Shown: positions 1-6,582, numbered from the stretch's first letter. The stretch is 64,000 nucleotides of DNA from Polaromonas sp. (GCF_010365105.1 NZ_JAAFGZ010000012.1:1-64000), one strand, 5' to 3'. The notes: generated by a model not told the origin, from the letters alone. A program made the numbers and translations.

Positions 1-94
1 TAAAATCAAAACGCGCAACACCGACCCTCGGTCACGTTCGCCGGAATGCCGGTCACGTTACCGGAATCAGCGGTCACGTTCACCGGAATACGCA
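1..94. mobile_element. Terminal end of an IS21-like insertion sequence (rest lies off the left edge)
   Basis: Three near-identical direct repeats of about 19 bp (CGGTCACGTTCGCCGGAAT type) lie at 29-47, 50-67 and 71-89, and the likely element tip is CA at 93-94. Multiple short terminal repeats of this kind are typical of IS21-family ends, where they act as transposase-binding sites. The repeats overlap the 3' end of the DUF4145 gene and supply its last residues and stop codon. The transposase genes would be outside the window, so the family call is an inference from the end alone. Confidence 0.55.
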
Positions 95-759
95 GCCAAA
101 CGAAGGTCTGCTTCTGCAGGGCGAGACAGCTCGTGAACTGCACTGTTTCCTAAATATCGGTGTTCATGGAGAATCTCCGCGTTTTGCTTGGTCAAGATGC
201 CCTTCTCACAAAGACCACTGATTTTGCCCTCGAGGTTATCTTTCCTCTTTACCTCGACAGTTCCATCTTGCTTCGTCACGTCTACTGGACCATCGGTGAC
301 GCTGTGCTCTGCGCATAGGCCTTCAATGGTTGCGCGTAGTCCGGCAGCACACATTACAGGCGAATCGCCGTTGAAGCAGTTAACTACCTCCTTGTAAATA
401 GCTCTGAGGTTCTTCGGCGCGTTGTAGAAATCTTTCGCATTCAAGATGTCTTTGCTCCGCTGAGGGTAGAGCACGGTAGTCGTTCCGTCGTTGTGGTCAT
501 CCGGGCCATAGTACTCTTGCGCCTCCGAAAACCAATTCTTGTGCCGGAACGAGAATGTATCGCAGCCTATACACTGAATAATCTGGTAGCCATCGCTCCA
601 GTCAATCGAGTCGATGTCGTTCTCATCTGGTCCATAATGAATGACCTCGCTGCCTGTTGTATCAATAGACTGAGCCACCACGTGGTTTGTTTCCGTTTTA
701 CAGGTGGCGCAGAAAGCTTTAAATTTCTCGCCTTTTGATTTGTTCTCTTCAATATTCAT
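67..759 (-). CDS. Zinc-ribbon DUF4145 domain protein, 3' end replaced by IS end (cassette 21)
   Basis: A 230-residue protein. The N-terminal part has two Cys pairs (C17/C20 and C63/C66) that look like a zinc ribbon. The C-terminal half, from about residue 135, has the features of DUF4145: an Ala-Gly-Leu-Arg helix and a His-Glu-His-Arg-x-Leu-Gly-Asn-x-Ala-Val-His segment. DUF4145 proteins often occur near restriction or defence genes, but their biochemical role is not established. The last seven residues and the stop come from the IS-like repeats, so the native C-terminus, probably one more helix, is missing, and so is the cassette's own attC. It is the most distal cassette from intI and may no longer be functional. 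Confidence 0.65.
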   Translation of the reverse strand: MNIEENKSKGEKFKAFCATCKTETNHVVAQSIDTTGSEVIHYGPDENDIDSIDWSDGYQIIQCIGCDTFSFRHKNWFSEAQEYYGPDDHNDGTTTVLYPQRSKDILNAKDFYNAPKNLRAIYKEVVNCFNGDSPVMCAAGLRATIEGLCAEHSVTDGPVDVTKQDGTVEVKRKDNLEGKISGLCEKGILTKQNAEILHEHRYLGNSAVHELSRPAEADLRLAAYSGERDR

Positions 760-876
760 TTATGAAATTCCTATATATCTCTCGGTTGTTGATGTGTTTG
801 GTAATCAATGCTGATGAGTGCCGGTTGCGGCTAAATGGCGTTGTGCGATTTGCAGCAAGCTAATATCTACGAAACG

Positions 877-934
877 GGCTAACGTCTAAATTCAGTGGGC
901 GGCGAAGCCGATCCACTGCAATGCCGGGTTAGAC
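877..934 (-). other. attC site of cassette 20
   Basis: Outer cores GGCTAAC (877-883) and GTTAGAC (928-934) flank an imperfect palindrome with a CAGTGG/CCACTG outer stem and a GGCGAAGCC centre. Read on the minus strand this is the RYYYAAC ... GTTRRRY arrangement expected at the 3' end of a minus-strand cassette gene. Confidence 0.9.
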
Positions 935-1100
935 GCACGAGGTTAAAACCAGCACGCCCGGCAAACCACCGTAGCCCGCAGCGCGCAAGCGCCCGCACAA
1001 GGCAAAACACACCTGAAAGAACAATCACCACTGCAAAAAAGATAGCTGGCAGCGCAGGCAGGGAGTGCGCTAAAGGCAGTTTTGGCATGAACTCAGGCAT
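879..1100 (-). CDS. Small hydrophobic peptide, mini-cassette family A (cassette 20)
   Basis: A 73-residue reading frame beginning MPEFMPKLPLAHSLPALPA, then a hydrophobic stretch that could cross the membrane. It shares frame and N-terminal pattern (MPxxxxKxPLAHxLP) with family A at 2841-3062 and with the four family B peptides. The frame runs through the whole attC, and the stop TAG is the attC core itself, so the last 16 or so residues are attC-encoded. Coding is plausible because the frame is kept between copies, but the element could instead be a non-coding cassette. Confidence 0.4.
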   Translation of the reverse strand: MPEFMPKLPLAHSLPALPAIFFAVVIVLSGVFCLVRALARCGLRWFAGRAGFNLVRLTRHCSGSASPPTEFRR

Positions 1101-1114
1101 GGTGATGAATTGCA

Positions 1115-1171
1115 GCCTACGCTGGAGTTGAGCGGCGGCGAAGCCTGTCCGCCTCGAACGAGATGTTAGAC
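1115..1171 (-). other. attC site of cassette 19 (divergent stem)
   Basis: Core GTTAGAC at 1165-1171 pairs with a weaker core GCCTACG starting at 1115. The inner palindrome (GCGGCGGCGAAGCC ... GTCCGCC) differs from the common CAGTGG type, which suggests the cassette came from another array. The weak inner core may lower recombination. Confidence 0.65.
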
Positions 1172-1984
1172 GTCTATATCGAAGGTACGTCTTGCTTCAA
1201 ATACCAAGTTCTCGTAGTGGAAAATGGCCATGTCGAGTTGCGACTTGAGCCCTGCGCGTGAAACATCTTGCCCCTTATGACTGAGAACCGGAACGTCAAG
1301 ATAGACCTCAAACCCCGCATCCGCACCCTCAAAGAACACGCGTCGTTCGCGCGCGGTATCTTTGTCTACCGCGACGAAAACTCCCTCTCCGGACATGATG
1401 AGCCCAGGTGGCGCCGGTCCCTTGTAAACGTAGAGATTCATGCGTGGCCGAAGAAATGGAGAGGAGATTGAATGCTTGTCAGAGTTGTTCAGGTCGTAGA
1501 GAAGCCAAAGCAGTGGATCCGCTTTGATTTCCTCAAATTTGGCGTCCCACCACGATCGTGCTTCATTCCCGAGCTTGTTGCTGGACTGCCTAAGAGCTTC
1601 TTTGACTCCATATAACGACGAAAGCAGTCCGAAGAATAATGCCCGATAGGCCGCGAAATTTGGATTGCGATCGAAAGCGTCCAAAGTGACTCTGATGTGC
1701 TGCACCTCTTCCAATTTGATCCTGGCTTTGGCGAACCGCCCCGTGAAGTATCCGAAAGACCAGCCTTGGTCTTGCGCCTCGTCAAAAGTGACCGAATCCA
1801 TCCCGTCGACTAACTTCAAATGGTCGGCCAAATATTCGTCGTTCCACGGAACCAGCGAGCGTCCATCAAACGGATTGATGTTCGGATCTGCCCAATGATC
1901 CGACCCACGAGCCTGATCTATTTGGTCGATCAGGGCGCGGCCTTCGCTTTCGTCGCGGAAAAGAATGTATCGATGAATTTTCAT
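1166..1984 (-). CDS. Hypothetical cassette protein (cassette 19)
   Basis: A 272-residue soluble protein starting MKIHRYILF. A longer frame to 2038 exists, but its extra 18 residues are only translated attC (RRPLNSYV type), so the internal ATG at 1984 is preferred. No signal peptide or membrane segment is seen. A helical middle part ends in an Asn-Asn-Ser-Asp-Lys-His motif (about residues 170-175), loosely like the polar motif of HEPN-type helical domains, and the C-terminal third looks beta-rich. I do not recognise the family. The stop codon TAA lies in the attC core. Confidence 0.6.
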   Translation of the reverse strand: MKIHRYILFRDESEGRALIDQIDQARGSDHWADPNINPFDGRSLVPWNDEYLADHLKLVDGMDSVTFDEAQDQGWSFGYFTGRFAKARIKLEEVQHIRVTLDAFDRNPNFAAYRALFFGLLSSLYGVKEALRQSSNKLGNEARSWWDAKFEEIKADPLLWLLYDLNNSDKHSISSPFLRPRMNLYVYKGPAPPGLIMSGEGVFVAVDKDTARERRVFFEGADAGFEVYLDVPVLSHKGQDVSRAGLKSQLDMAIFHYENLVFEARRTFDIDV

Positions 1985-1998
1985 GCGGCTCGGCGGAC

Positions 1999-2056
1999 GT
2001 CTAACGTATGAATTCAGTGGGCGGCGAAGCCGATCCACTGCAATGCCGGGTTAGAA
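1999..2056 (-). other. attC site of cassette 18
   Basis: Cores GTCTAAC (1999-2005) and GTTAGAA (2050-2056) flank the common CAGTGG-GCGGCGAAGCC-CCACTG palindrome. Confidence 0.9.
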
Positions 2057-2189
2057 CCTTGGTGCTGGAACCGACACGCCTAGCGCAACCCGGAAGCAAA
2101 AAGCGCGATAGCGCCGCCACTATGGAAAGCATAGCTGGAAGCACAGGCAGGGCGTGCGCCAGTGGCACCTTGGGCGTAAAGTTTGGCAT
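2001..2189 (-). CDS. Small hydrophobic peptide, mini-cassette family B (cassette 18)
   Basis: A 62-residue frame starting MPNFTPKVPLAHALPVLPA, followed by MLSIVAAL and a Pro/Arg-rich tail that runs into attC and stops at its core. Three other copies of the same family lie at 4278-4451, 6657-6845 and 9258-9431, similar both in DNA and in this reading frame. There is one short hydrophobic segment and no known domain. It may encode a tiny membrane peptide, or the DNA may act as a non-coding cassette. Confidence 0.4.
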   Translation of the reverse strand: MPNFTPKVPLAHALPVLPAMLSIVAALSRFLLPGCARRVGSSTKVLTRHCSGSASPPTEFIR

Positions 2190-2204
2190 GTTTGACTGTA
2201 CAAA

Positions 2205-2262
2205 ACCTAACGTTGAAATTCAGTGGGCGGCGAAGCCGATCCACTGCAATGACGGGTTAGCA
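2205..2262 (-). other. attC site of cassette 17
   Basis: Cores ACCTAAC (2205-2211) and GTTAGCA (2256-2262) with the common palindrome between them. Confidence 0.9.
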
Positions 2263-2310
2263 CACTGCCAATTAATGTGCAGCGATGCGAAGGGCAAAAA
2301 ATATTGCTAA

Positions 2311-2811
2311 TTATTTGGAAGCATTTTTGACGCCGTCCTTTATAGCTGAATCAGTAATTGGATTATTTTTGCATCTTTCAGGCATGACAAAATCCCACCC
2401 GAGGTTCGGTTTTTTCCCGAGCATCGCGCGTGTCGCAGTGTCACCATATCGGAAACCTAAAGTTTTGCAATTATGGCCTTTGGTAAGTGGCGATTCGCCT
2501 CCCGCCGCCATCTCCGCAATGGCCGCTTGCGCAACTTTCCTGGCAGCTGCTGGCTCCTCATCCCTCCATCTGGATAGGCAATTAAAATACAGCGACTTTA
2601 GCGCCGCAGGTTTCATTTTGACCCCAGTAGCAAATTTTCTCCGCGCAGTGTCGTCATCCATCTGCGGATTTGCGTCTAAATAAGCATCATATGCCTTGAA
2701 TATCTTGTAATCCTTATCCGTGCAATTTTCCGCATGAGCTGCGGAGGCGCAAACAATAGTAAGGAAAACCACTATTTTTCCCATTAGACGTTGCTGAAGT
2801 AAATATTTCAT
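2311..2811 (-). CDS. Exported hypothetical protein (cassette 17)
   Basis: A 166-residue protein with a hydrophobic N-terminus ending in Ala-His-Ala before Glu-Asn-Cys, a good signal peptide cleavage site at about residue 27. The mature part is helical and charged, with Cys residues at the start, middle and end that could form disulfides, so a periplasmic location is likely. A second ATG at 2784 would also give a signal peptide (MGKIVVFL); neither start has a clear ribosome site. The gene is AT-rich relative to the core chromosome, as expected for a captured cassette. Family not recognised. Confidence 0.6.
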   Translation of the reverse strand: MKYLLQQRLMGKIVVFLTIVCASAAHAENCTDKDYKIFKAYDAYLDANPQMDDDTARRKFATGVKMKPAALKSLYFNCLSRWRDEEPAAARKVAQAAIAEMAAGGESPLTKGHNCKTLGFRYGDTATRAMLGKKPNLGWDFVMPERCKNNPITDSAIKDGVKNASK

Positions 2812-2838
2812 TGATGGGCTAAAAAATGATTGTGAATT

Positions 2839-2896
2839 GGCTAACGTCGAAATTCAGTGGGCGGCGTAGGCGATCCACTGGAATGCCAGGTTAGAC
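2839..2896 (-). other. attC site of cassette 16
   Basis: Cores GGCTAAC (2839-2845) and GTTAGAC (2890-2896). The palindrome is the common type with a few changes in the centre (GGCGTAGGCG). Confidence 0.88.
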
Positions 2897-3062
2897 TCGC
2901 GGCGCTTAAACCGACACGCCTGGCAAAGCGCTCCGGCCTGCAGCGCGCAAGCGCCGGCGCGAGGGCTAACACACCTGAAAGAACTGGCGCTGCTGCTAAA
3001 AAGATAGCTGATTGCGCAGGCAGGGCGTGCGCTAGCGGTAGTTTTAACATGGACCGTGGCAT
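2841..3062 (-). CDS. Small hydrophobic peptide, mini-cassette family A (cassette 16)
   Basis: A 73-residue frame starting MPRSMLKLPLAHALPAQSA, followed by a hydrophobic stretch (IFLAAAPVLSGVLAL). It aligns end to end with the family A peptide at 879-1100 with no gap and the same frame; substitutions in the hydrophobic stretch are mostly hydrophobic. The tail is translated attC and the stop lies in the core site. The coding call rests only on this conservation. Confidence 0.4.
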   Translation of the reverse strand: MPRSMLKLPLAHALPAQSAIFLAAAPVLSGVLALAPALARCRPERFARRVGLSAASLTWHSSGSPTPPTEFRR

Positions 3063-3076
3063 GGTTGTCTTGCGAA

Positions 3077-3094
3077 GCCTAACGTGAATTAGGC
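3077..3094 (-). other. Collapsed attC remnant (cassette 15)
   Basis: GCCTAAC and ATTAGGC sit only four bases apart, as though the whole inner stem-loop (about 40 bp) had been deleted. The right-hand core has lost its GTT. It probably no longer folds or recombines as attC, so cassettes 15 and 16 may now move as one. Confidence 0.6.
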
Positions 3095-3409
3095 ACCAGT
3101 TCCGCCTCGAAGAACGCGGTCTATCTCGATAAGCATTTCGCTGTTGCGCTTAAGCTGTTTGTAAAGCTCATCTAGCAGTTCCTGCGCTTCATTTGCCGTT
3201 TCTTGGCACTGCTCAATCGTTTTTTCTTTGACTAGGCGCTTCAGGCGGTTCGTAATAGTACGTTTTTTACCTAAAAAACTATAGTCGTTAACTGCCCAGT
3301 AAATTTCGTGATAGTCATATTGAGGGTATTTTTTCGCTAAGTCAGCGATCTTTTTGCCCTTCCCCAAAAGATCATTCATTGCCTCAAGTTCTAATTTATT
3401 GATTGTCAC
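3089..3409 (-). CDS. Hypothetical charged helical protein (cassette 15)
   Basis: A 106-residue protein starting at GTG (3409) behind a good ribosome site (AGGAG, six bases upstream). The N-terminal half (MTINKLELEAMNDLLGKGKK and on) could form a helix-turn-helix-like fold. The C-terminal half, from about residue 60, is a long Glu/Lys/Leu-rich helix likely to form a coiled coil. No membrane segment. The stop codon lies in the collapsed attC. It could be a small DNA-binding or antitoxin-like protein, but no family is recognised. Confidence 0.55.
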   Translation of the reverse strand: MTINKLELEAMNDLLGKGKKIADLAKKYPQYDYHEIYWAVNDYSFLGKKRTITNRLKRLVKEKTIEQCQETANEAQELLDELYKQLKRNSEMLIEIDRVLRGGTGA

Positions 3410-3435
3410 TAGCTTCTCCTGTTAAATTATTTTAT

Positions 3436-3491
3436 GACTAACGTTGAAATTCAGCGGACGCGTAGCGATCCGCTGGAACGCCGGGTTGTTA
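3436..3491 (-). other. attC site of cassette 14 (CAGCGGACGCGTAGCG type)
   Basis: Core GACTAAC (3436-3442) and a weak core GTTGTTA (3485-3491) flank a CAGCGGA-CGCGTAGCG-TCCGCTG palindrome. This stem subtype is shared with the sites at 3745 and 7281. Confidence 0.8.
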
Positions 3492-3496
3492 ATTAA

Positions 3497-3724
3497 TCAA
3501 TTTTCAAGCAGATCAAATATTACGCACCCTTTAGAGTTAAGTGCGATTATTTTTATGTCGGAAACATGGATAGCTTTAATATTGTGAAGATAAATTTTTG
3601 CCCCGCTGCTGGCTGCGTTTAAAGCAATTATTTTTAGATCAGATACGTGATGCTTTCTTGCGTCCAGCATCATTCCTCCACCATTGAGGGCAATAATTTT
3701 TAAATCGCTAATATGAATAGCCAT
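3497..3724 (-). CDS. Small protein with three HxSDxKIIALN repeats (cassette 14)
   Basis: A 75-residue protein starting MAIHISDLKIIALN at 3724; a longer frame to 3817 adds only translated attC. An 11-residue motif, His-(Ile/Val)-Ser-Asp-(Leu/Ile)-Lys-Ile-Ile-Ala-Leu-Asn, occurs at residues 4-14, 26-36 and 53-63. The three DNA copies use different synonymous codons at nearly every position; only the Lys codon is the same in all three. That indicates selection on the protein and not a recent DNA duplication. No Cys pair, signal peptide or membrane helix is seen. The pattern would suit a small beta-solenoid or a repeated binding strand; the function is unknown. Confidence 0.65.
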   Translation of the reverse strand: MAIHISDLKIIALNGGGMMLDARKHHVSDLKIIALNAASSGAKIYLHNIKAIHVSDIKIIALNSKGCVIFDLLEN

Positions 3725-3744
3725 GATATGTTTCCTTTCTTGAA

Positions 3745-3800
3745 ACCTAACGTGTGAGTTCAGCGGACGCGTAGCGATCCGCTGCAACGCCGGGTTAGGC
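3745..3800 (-). other. attC site of cassette 13 (CAGCGGACGCGTAGCG type)
   Basis: Cores ACCTAAC (3745-3751) and GTTAGGC (3794-3800) flank the CAGCGGA/TCCGCTG palindrome. Confidence 0.9.
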
Positions 3801-3817
3801 GTGGAACAATTTATCAC

Positions 3818-4219
3818 TCACTGAAAGCTTTTAATAGCTTCAATCTGCTTGCCAGTTGTTTCAAGCAGGCAGAAGTTGTAGTTAGCTACTCCACCTGGTG
3901 CCGATGGGCTAACCTCTTCAAAGCGACACCAATCTTCTCTAAACTTTAACCAAGATCGCTGTCCCTTCGTCAGTAACTCATTTTGCTCAGAGGATAAATT
4001 CTTTCGCAATTTATTGTATTCAGCATTTAGGATTACATCCTGCCTCTTTAATTCTTACTCCGCATAAGACGCCCACTGCGTATTTTTAAAAGCACCAAGA
4101 TCTACACTATCTATGCATTTCTCGTATTGTGGAGAGGATTTAGTCTCTGCATAACTTGCTGATGGTGAAAAAATACAAATAGCAGATATAACCGCGAGGT
4201 ACTTAAAATATATTTTCAC
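3818..4219 (-). pseudogene. LprI-like (DUF1311) exported protein gene with one in-frame stop (cassette 13)
   Basis: The frame opens at GTG 4219 (AGGA seven bases upstream), with TTG 4237 as an alternative, and encodes a signal peptide ending Ser-Tyr-Ala. A single TAA at 4055-4057 interrupts it. The same frame continues for 78 residues with the LprI signature: Gln-Asp-x-x-Leu-Asn-x-Glu-Tyr-x-x-Leu, then Gln-Arg-Ser-Trp-Leu-Lys-Phe-Arg and a Cys. LprI-family proteins are small exported proteins, some of which bind lysozyme. There is no frameshift: the two halves are exactly in register (54 + stop + 78 codons), about the normal family length. Either a recent nonsense mutation or readthrough could explain it. 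Confidence 0.75.
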
Positions 4220-4262
4220 AGGCTTATCCTTTGTCAAAAATTGATATGCATAAATTCGTTTT

Positions 4263-4318
4263 GTCTAACGTCTAAATTCAGTGGTTGCGTAGCAATCCAC
4301 TGCAATGCCGGGTTAGGA
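4263..4318 (-). other. attC site of cassette 12 (CAGTGGTTGCGTAGCAA type)
   Basis: Cores GTCTAAC (4263-4269) and GTTAGGA (4312-4318) flank a CAGTGGTTGC-GTA-GCAATCCACTG palindrome. The same stem subtype occurs at 7921 and 9243. Confidence 0.9.
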
Positions 4319-4451
4319 CCTTGGTGCTGGAATAAGCATTCGTGGTGCAACCCGGAAGCGAAAAGCGCGGTAGCGCCGCCACTATGGAAAGCATAGCTGG
4401 AAGCACAGGCAGGGCGTGCGCTAGCGGCACCTTGGGCGCGAGGATTGGCAT
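4278..4451 (-). CDS. Small hydrophobic peptide, mini-cassette family B (cassette 12)
   Basis: A 57-residue frame starting MPILAPKVPLAHALPVLPA and ending ...RHCSGLLRNH inside attC. The first 36 residues closely match the family B peptides at 2001, 6657 and 9258. The ending differs only because the attC stem differs, and it is shared with the copy at 9258, which has the same attC subtype. Coding is uncertain, as for the other copies. Confidence 0.4.
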   Translation of the reverse strand: MPILAPKVPLAHALPVLPAMLSIVAALPRFSLPGCTTNAYSSTKVLTRHCSGLLRNH

Positions 4452-4465
4452 GGTTGACTTTACAA

Positions 4466-4523
4466 ACCTAACGCCTAAATTCAGACGCCGCCGAAGGCGG
4501 TCGGCTGCAATGTCGGGTTAGCC
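4466..4523 (-). other. attC site of cassette 11 (divergent stem)
   Basis: Cores ACCTAAC (4466-4472) and GTTAGCC (4517-4523) flank CAGACGCCGCCGAAGGCGGTCGGCTG, an inner stem unlike its neighbours. Confidence 0.85.
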
Positions 4524-5018
4524 ATCGGCGCTTTCTTTCTTCACTTTAGCTTCAACATCAACAATCTCATATTTGCCGTTTTTCATCTGCGGACGTTTTT
4601 GCGCGGGCAGATGATTGATCAGGTCTTCAACTATGCCAGCAGCGAAGTACGCCCCCGCTCCAAGAACAATCCAAAGTGGCAAGCCAATAGCAGTTCCAAG
4701 TGCAGCTATGCCAGCTCCTTGACCACCGACGAGCGCGAGAGCGGCACCTCCTACAGCTATGCCAGTGCGGCTTTTTTTACTTAGCTCATCCCACCCCAAA
4801 CGCTTAACTTCAGCGTAAAGCATTTTTGACATTGGCCAAACGACAGCGCTGTTTTTCGTAAGAAGAAGAGCTTGCTTCGTTTTTTGAACCGTTGAAACTT
4901 CACTGTCTTTAATGTTTAGAAGCTTTACCAGCCACACAAGTAAAGCGTCCCGTTCCGCTTGCGATGCTTTCGATAACACGCGCACTGCAATTTCCTGTTT
5001 AGTCTGAAATTCAGTCAA
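4518..5018 (-). CDS. Hypothetical membrane-associated protein, glycine-rich segment (cassette 11)
   Basis: A 166-residue protein starting at TTG 5018 behind GGGAG. The N-terminal 70 residues are helical and charged. A Gly/Ala-rich hydrophobic stretch at about residues 85-130 (TGIAVGGAALALVGGQGAG onward) could form two membrane passes or a glycine-zipper hairpin. A short acidic/basic tail follows. Related glycine-zipper segments occur in membrane-inserting effectors and in channel-like proteins, but no family is recognised. The stop codon lies in the attC core. Confidence 0.55.
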   Translation of the reverse strand: MTEFQTKQEIAVRVLSKASQAERDALLVWLVKLLNIKDSEVSTVQKTKQALLLTKNSAVVWPMSKMLYAEVKRLGWDELSKKSRTGIAVGGAALALVGGQGAGIAALGTAIGLPLWIVLGAGAYFAAGIVEDLINHLPAQKRPQMKNGKYEIVDVEAKVKKESADG

Positions 5019-5045
5019 CTTTGACTCCCAAAGATTTCTACAAAA

Positions 5046-5104
5046 GGCTAACGTATGAATTCAGTGGACGGCGAAGCCGATCCACTGCAATGCCGGGGTT
5101 AGGC
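5046..5104 (-). other. attC site of cassette 10
   Basis: Cores GGCTAAC (5046-5052) and GTTAGGC (5098-5104) flank the CAGTGGACGGCGAAGCC palindrome; one extra G next to the right core. Confidence 0.9.
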
Positions 5105-5791
5105 ACTCGCGTTGCGTCGTTGTTCTGCGATCCATTCATCACGTTCTTTTCTCTCCCATACTCGGTCTTCCCTTGAGAACACATCGGCTTGCAGGCGTTT
5201 GCTGCCGCCAACCAGGCGATCAACGTCCTTCTGAAGCCTTTCAAGACTTTGCGCGATGGCGTAAAGATGGGGTTTTCCTAGTTGATGGGTACCCTTGTAC
5301 TCAGACATGTCAACGATGAGTGTGTCCTTATATGTCTTGCCAGTGACGCTCTTGTACTCGACATCAAAGGCGAGAACCGTGGACAGCTTTGCTTCGTGAT
5401 TCTCTGTAAGTTGCGTGTACATGGATACCCGCTCTTGGCCAGGTCCGAAATACGAAAGTCCCGTATTGAAATAGTTCGGCTTTGTGAAATTTTCAAGTAG
5501 TGCGGCAGAACTTTCGTTACCGGATTCCACTCGTGGAGTGAATTTAACGCTAAGTGCTGGTCCTTGACCGATGTTTTGAAAGTGAAGTCGAACTATGTGA
5601 ATAGCCTCATCTATCGAGCGCAGGGTTACCGATAGTTTCGGCTCGGTTTGCACTTCTCTCATCAGGCGGGTCTCTGTAACTAACTTCCAGGTAAGTACTG
5701 CATAGACTGCAGTGGCAACCGTTACAACTGCCGTGAAGATGACATTCAATGCACCCGAGTTCTTGTTAAGAAAGTCAATGATTTCGTTCAA
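5099..5791 (-). CDS. Single-pass membrane hypothetical protein (cassette 10)
   Basis: A 230-residue protein starting at TTG 5791, six bases after GGGAG. The frame is open to 5884, but those extra residues include translated attC. One membrane helix at about residues 14-34 (VIFTAVVTVATAVYAVLTW) is followed by Lys-Leu-Val-x-Glu-Thr-Arg and a predicted cytoplasmic beta-rich domain, then a charged C-terminal helix from about 180. This layout (short N-terminus, one helix, then MREVQTEPKLSV-like strand) is common in uncharacterised phage- and island-encoded proteins. The stop overlaps the attC core. Confidence 0.6.
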   Translation of the reverse strand: MNEIIDFLNKNSGALNVIFTAVVTVATAVYAVLTWKLVTETRLMREVQTEPKLSVTLRSIDEAIHIVRLHFQNIGQGPALSVKFTPRVESGNESSAALLENFTKPNYFNTGLSYFGPGQERVSMYTQLTENHEAKLSTVLAFDVEYKSVTGKTYKDTLIVDMSEYKGTHQLGKPHLYAIAQSLERLQKDVDRLVGGSKRLQADVFSREDRVWERKERDEWIAEQRRNASA

Positions 5792-5844
5792 AATTTCTCC
5801 CTTTCGTTGTACATGTTGCGGATGCAGACGCTTTTCTTTTGGCT

Positions 5845-5902
5845 GCCTAACGGCCAAGTTCAGTGGGCGGCGTAGCCTATCCACTGCAACGCCGAGTTAG
5901 AA
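5845..5902 (-). other. attC site of cassette 9
   Basis: Cores GCCTAAC (5845-5851) and GTTAGAA (5896-5902) with the common CAGTGGGCGGC palindrome. Confidence 0.88.
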
Positions 5903-6068
5903 CCGAGACCACAAACGAGCACGGCCTAACCTCACTGCGAAAATAAGAGCTGCATGCCCAAGCGCCACGTGCGCTGAGGCCCTGTTTGATGCTGAAACTG
6001 CGCCCGCCACGGGAACCGCGAGCAAGCTGGCAGCTGCGACGAGAAAGAGACCGCGTGGGATTAACCAT
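5877..6068 (-). CDS. Mini-cassette family C, possible small peptide (cassette 9)
   Basis: A 63-residue frame starting MVNPTRSLSRRSCQLARGSRGG, Arg/Ser-rich. The DNA is related to the mini-cassette at 9460-9684, which starts MVNPALYL. A second minus-strand frame, one base off, encodes a hydrophobic segment (SWLIPRGLFLVAAASLLAV) that is also conserved between copies, but it has no clear start codon. Which frame is translated, if either, cannot be decided here. Confidence 0.3.
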   Translation of the reverse strand: MVNPTRSLSRRSCQLARGSRGGRSFSIKQGLSARGAWACSSYFRSEVRPCSFVVSVLTRRCSG

Positions 6069-6086
6069 GAGAGATTATTAAGTGCA

Positions 6087-6144
6087 GGCTAACGTTGAAA
6101 TTCAGTGGGCGGCGAAGCCGATCCACTGCAATGACCGGTTAGAA
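6087..6144 (-). other. attC site of cassette 8
   Basis: Cores GGCTAAC (6087-6093) and GTTAGAA (6138-6144) with the common palindrome. Confidence 0.9.
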
Positions 6145-6156
6145 CCGAGGCAGGAA

Positions 6157-6573
6157 TTAAACAAAGTGTTCAACTGCGCGTTCTCTGGCAAATTTATAAA
6201 AATTCAAATCCCATCCATCACATTGATAAAACCTATGGTTGTCGAAGGCGCGTGGAACTCTCCAAGCCATCCATTCTTCAATGGAGTCGAAGCTCGGATC
6301 GCTCGCAAGACAATTTTTTCCAAAAACTCTATGCTCAATAACAGAAATTTGGCTATTTAAGTCATATCCCCGAAGGCTTACATATTCTTTAAGAATGTGC
6401 GCTATTTTGGCCTCTGGTGATTGCATGTTGCCTATGCTGCTAAATCCCGCTTTGTATAGGAAGCCCTGAGCACTTCCATCTGGACCTATTTGAATAGGAC
6501 TTCGCTTTTTTTGAAGGATTTTTGTGAAGGAGGCGATTTGGTTGTCCATCCCCTTCAAAAGGCTTTTTAACAT
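6157..6573 (-). CDS. Hypothetical cassette protein (cassette 8)
   Basis: A 138-residue soluble protein starting MLKSLLKGMDNQ at 6573, eight bases after AGGA; ATG 6579 is an alternative. The frame is open to 6654, but the extra residues derive from a family A cassette remnant and a core site. The protein has a basic N-terminus, a Gly-Pro-Asp-Gly-Ser turn, and an aromatic C-terminal part (WMAWRVPRAFDNHRFYQC region). No signal peptide, membrane helix or known motif is seen. Family not recognised. Confidence 0.55.
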   Translation of the reverse strand: MLKSLLKGMDNQIASFTKILQKKRSPIQIGPDGSAQGFLYKAGFSSIGNMQSPEAKIAHILKEYVSLRGYDLNSQISVIEHRVFGKNCLASDPSFDSIEEWMAWRVPRAFDNHRFYQCDGWDLNFYKFARERAVEHFV

Positions 6574-6582
6574 TAACATTTT

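Noticed and set aside
1985..2038. N-terminal extension MDRLRRPLNSYV of cassette 19 protein
   Set aside because: It is translated attC; the same RRPLN string precedes several unrelated cassette genes.
4010..4057. Two separate small genes at 3818-4009 and 4055-4237
   Set aside because: They are in the same frame, and the codons between them read ELKRQDVILNAEY, which completes one LprI-like protein.
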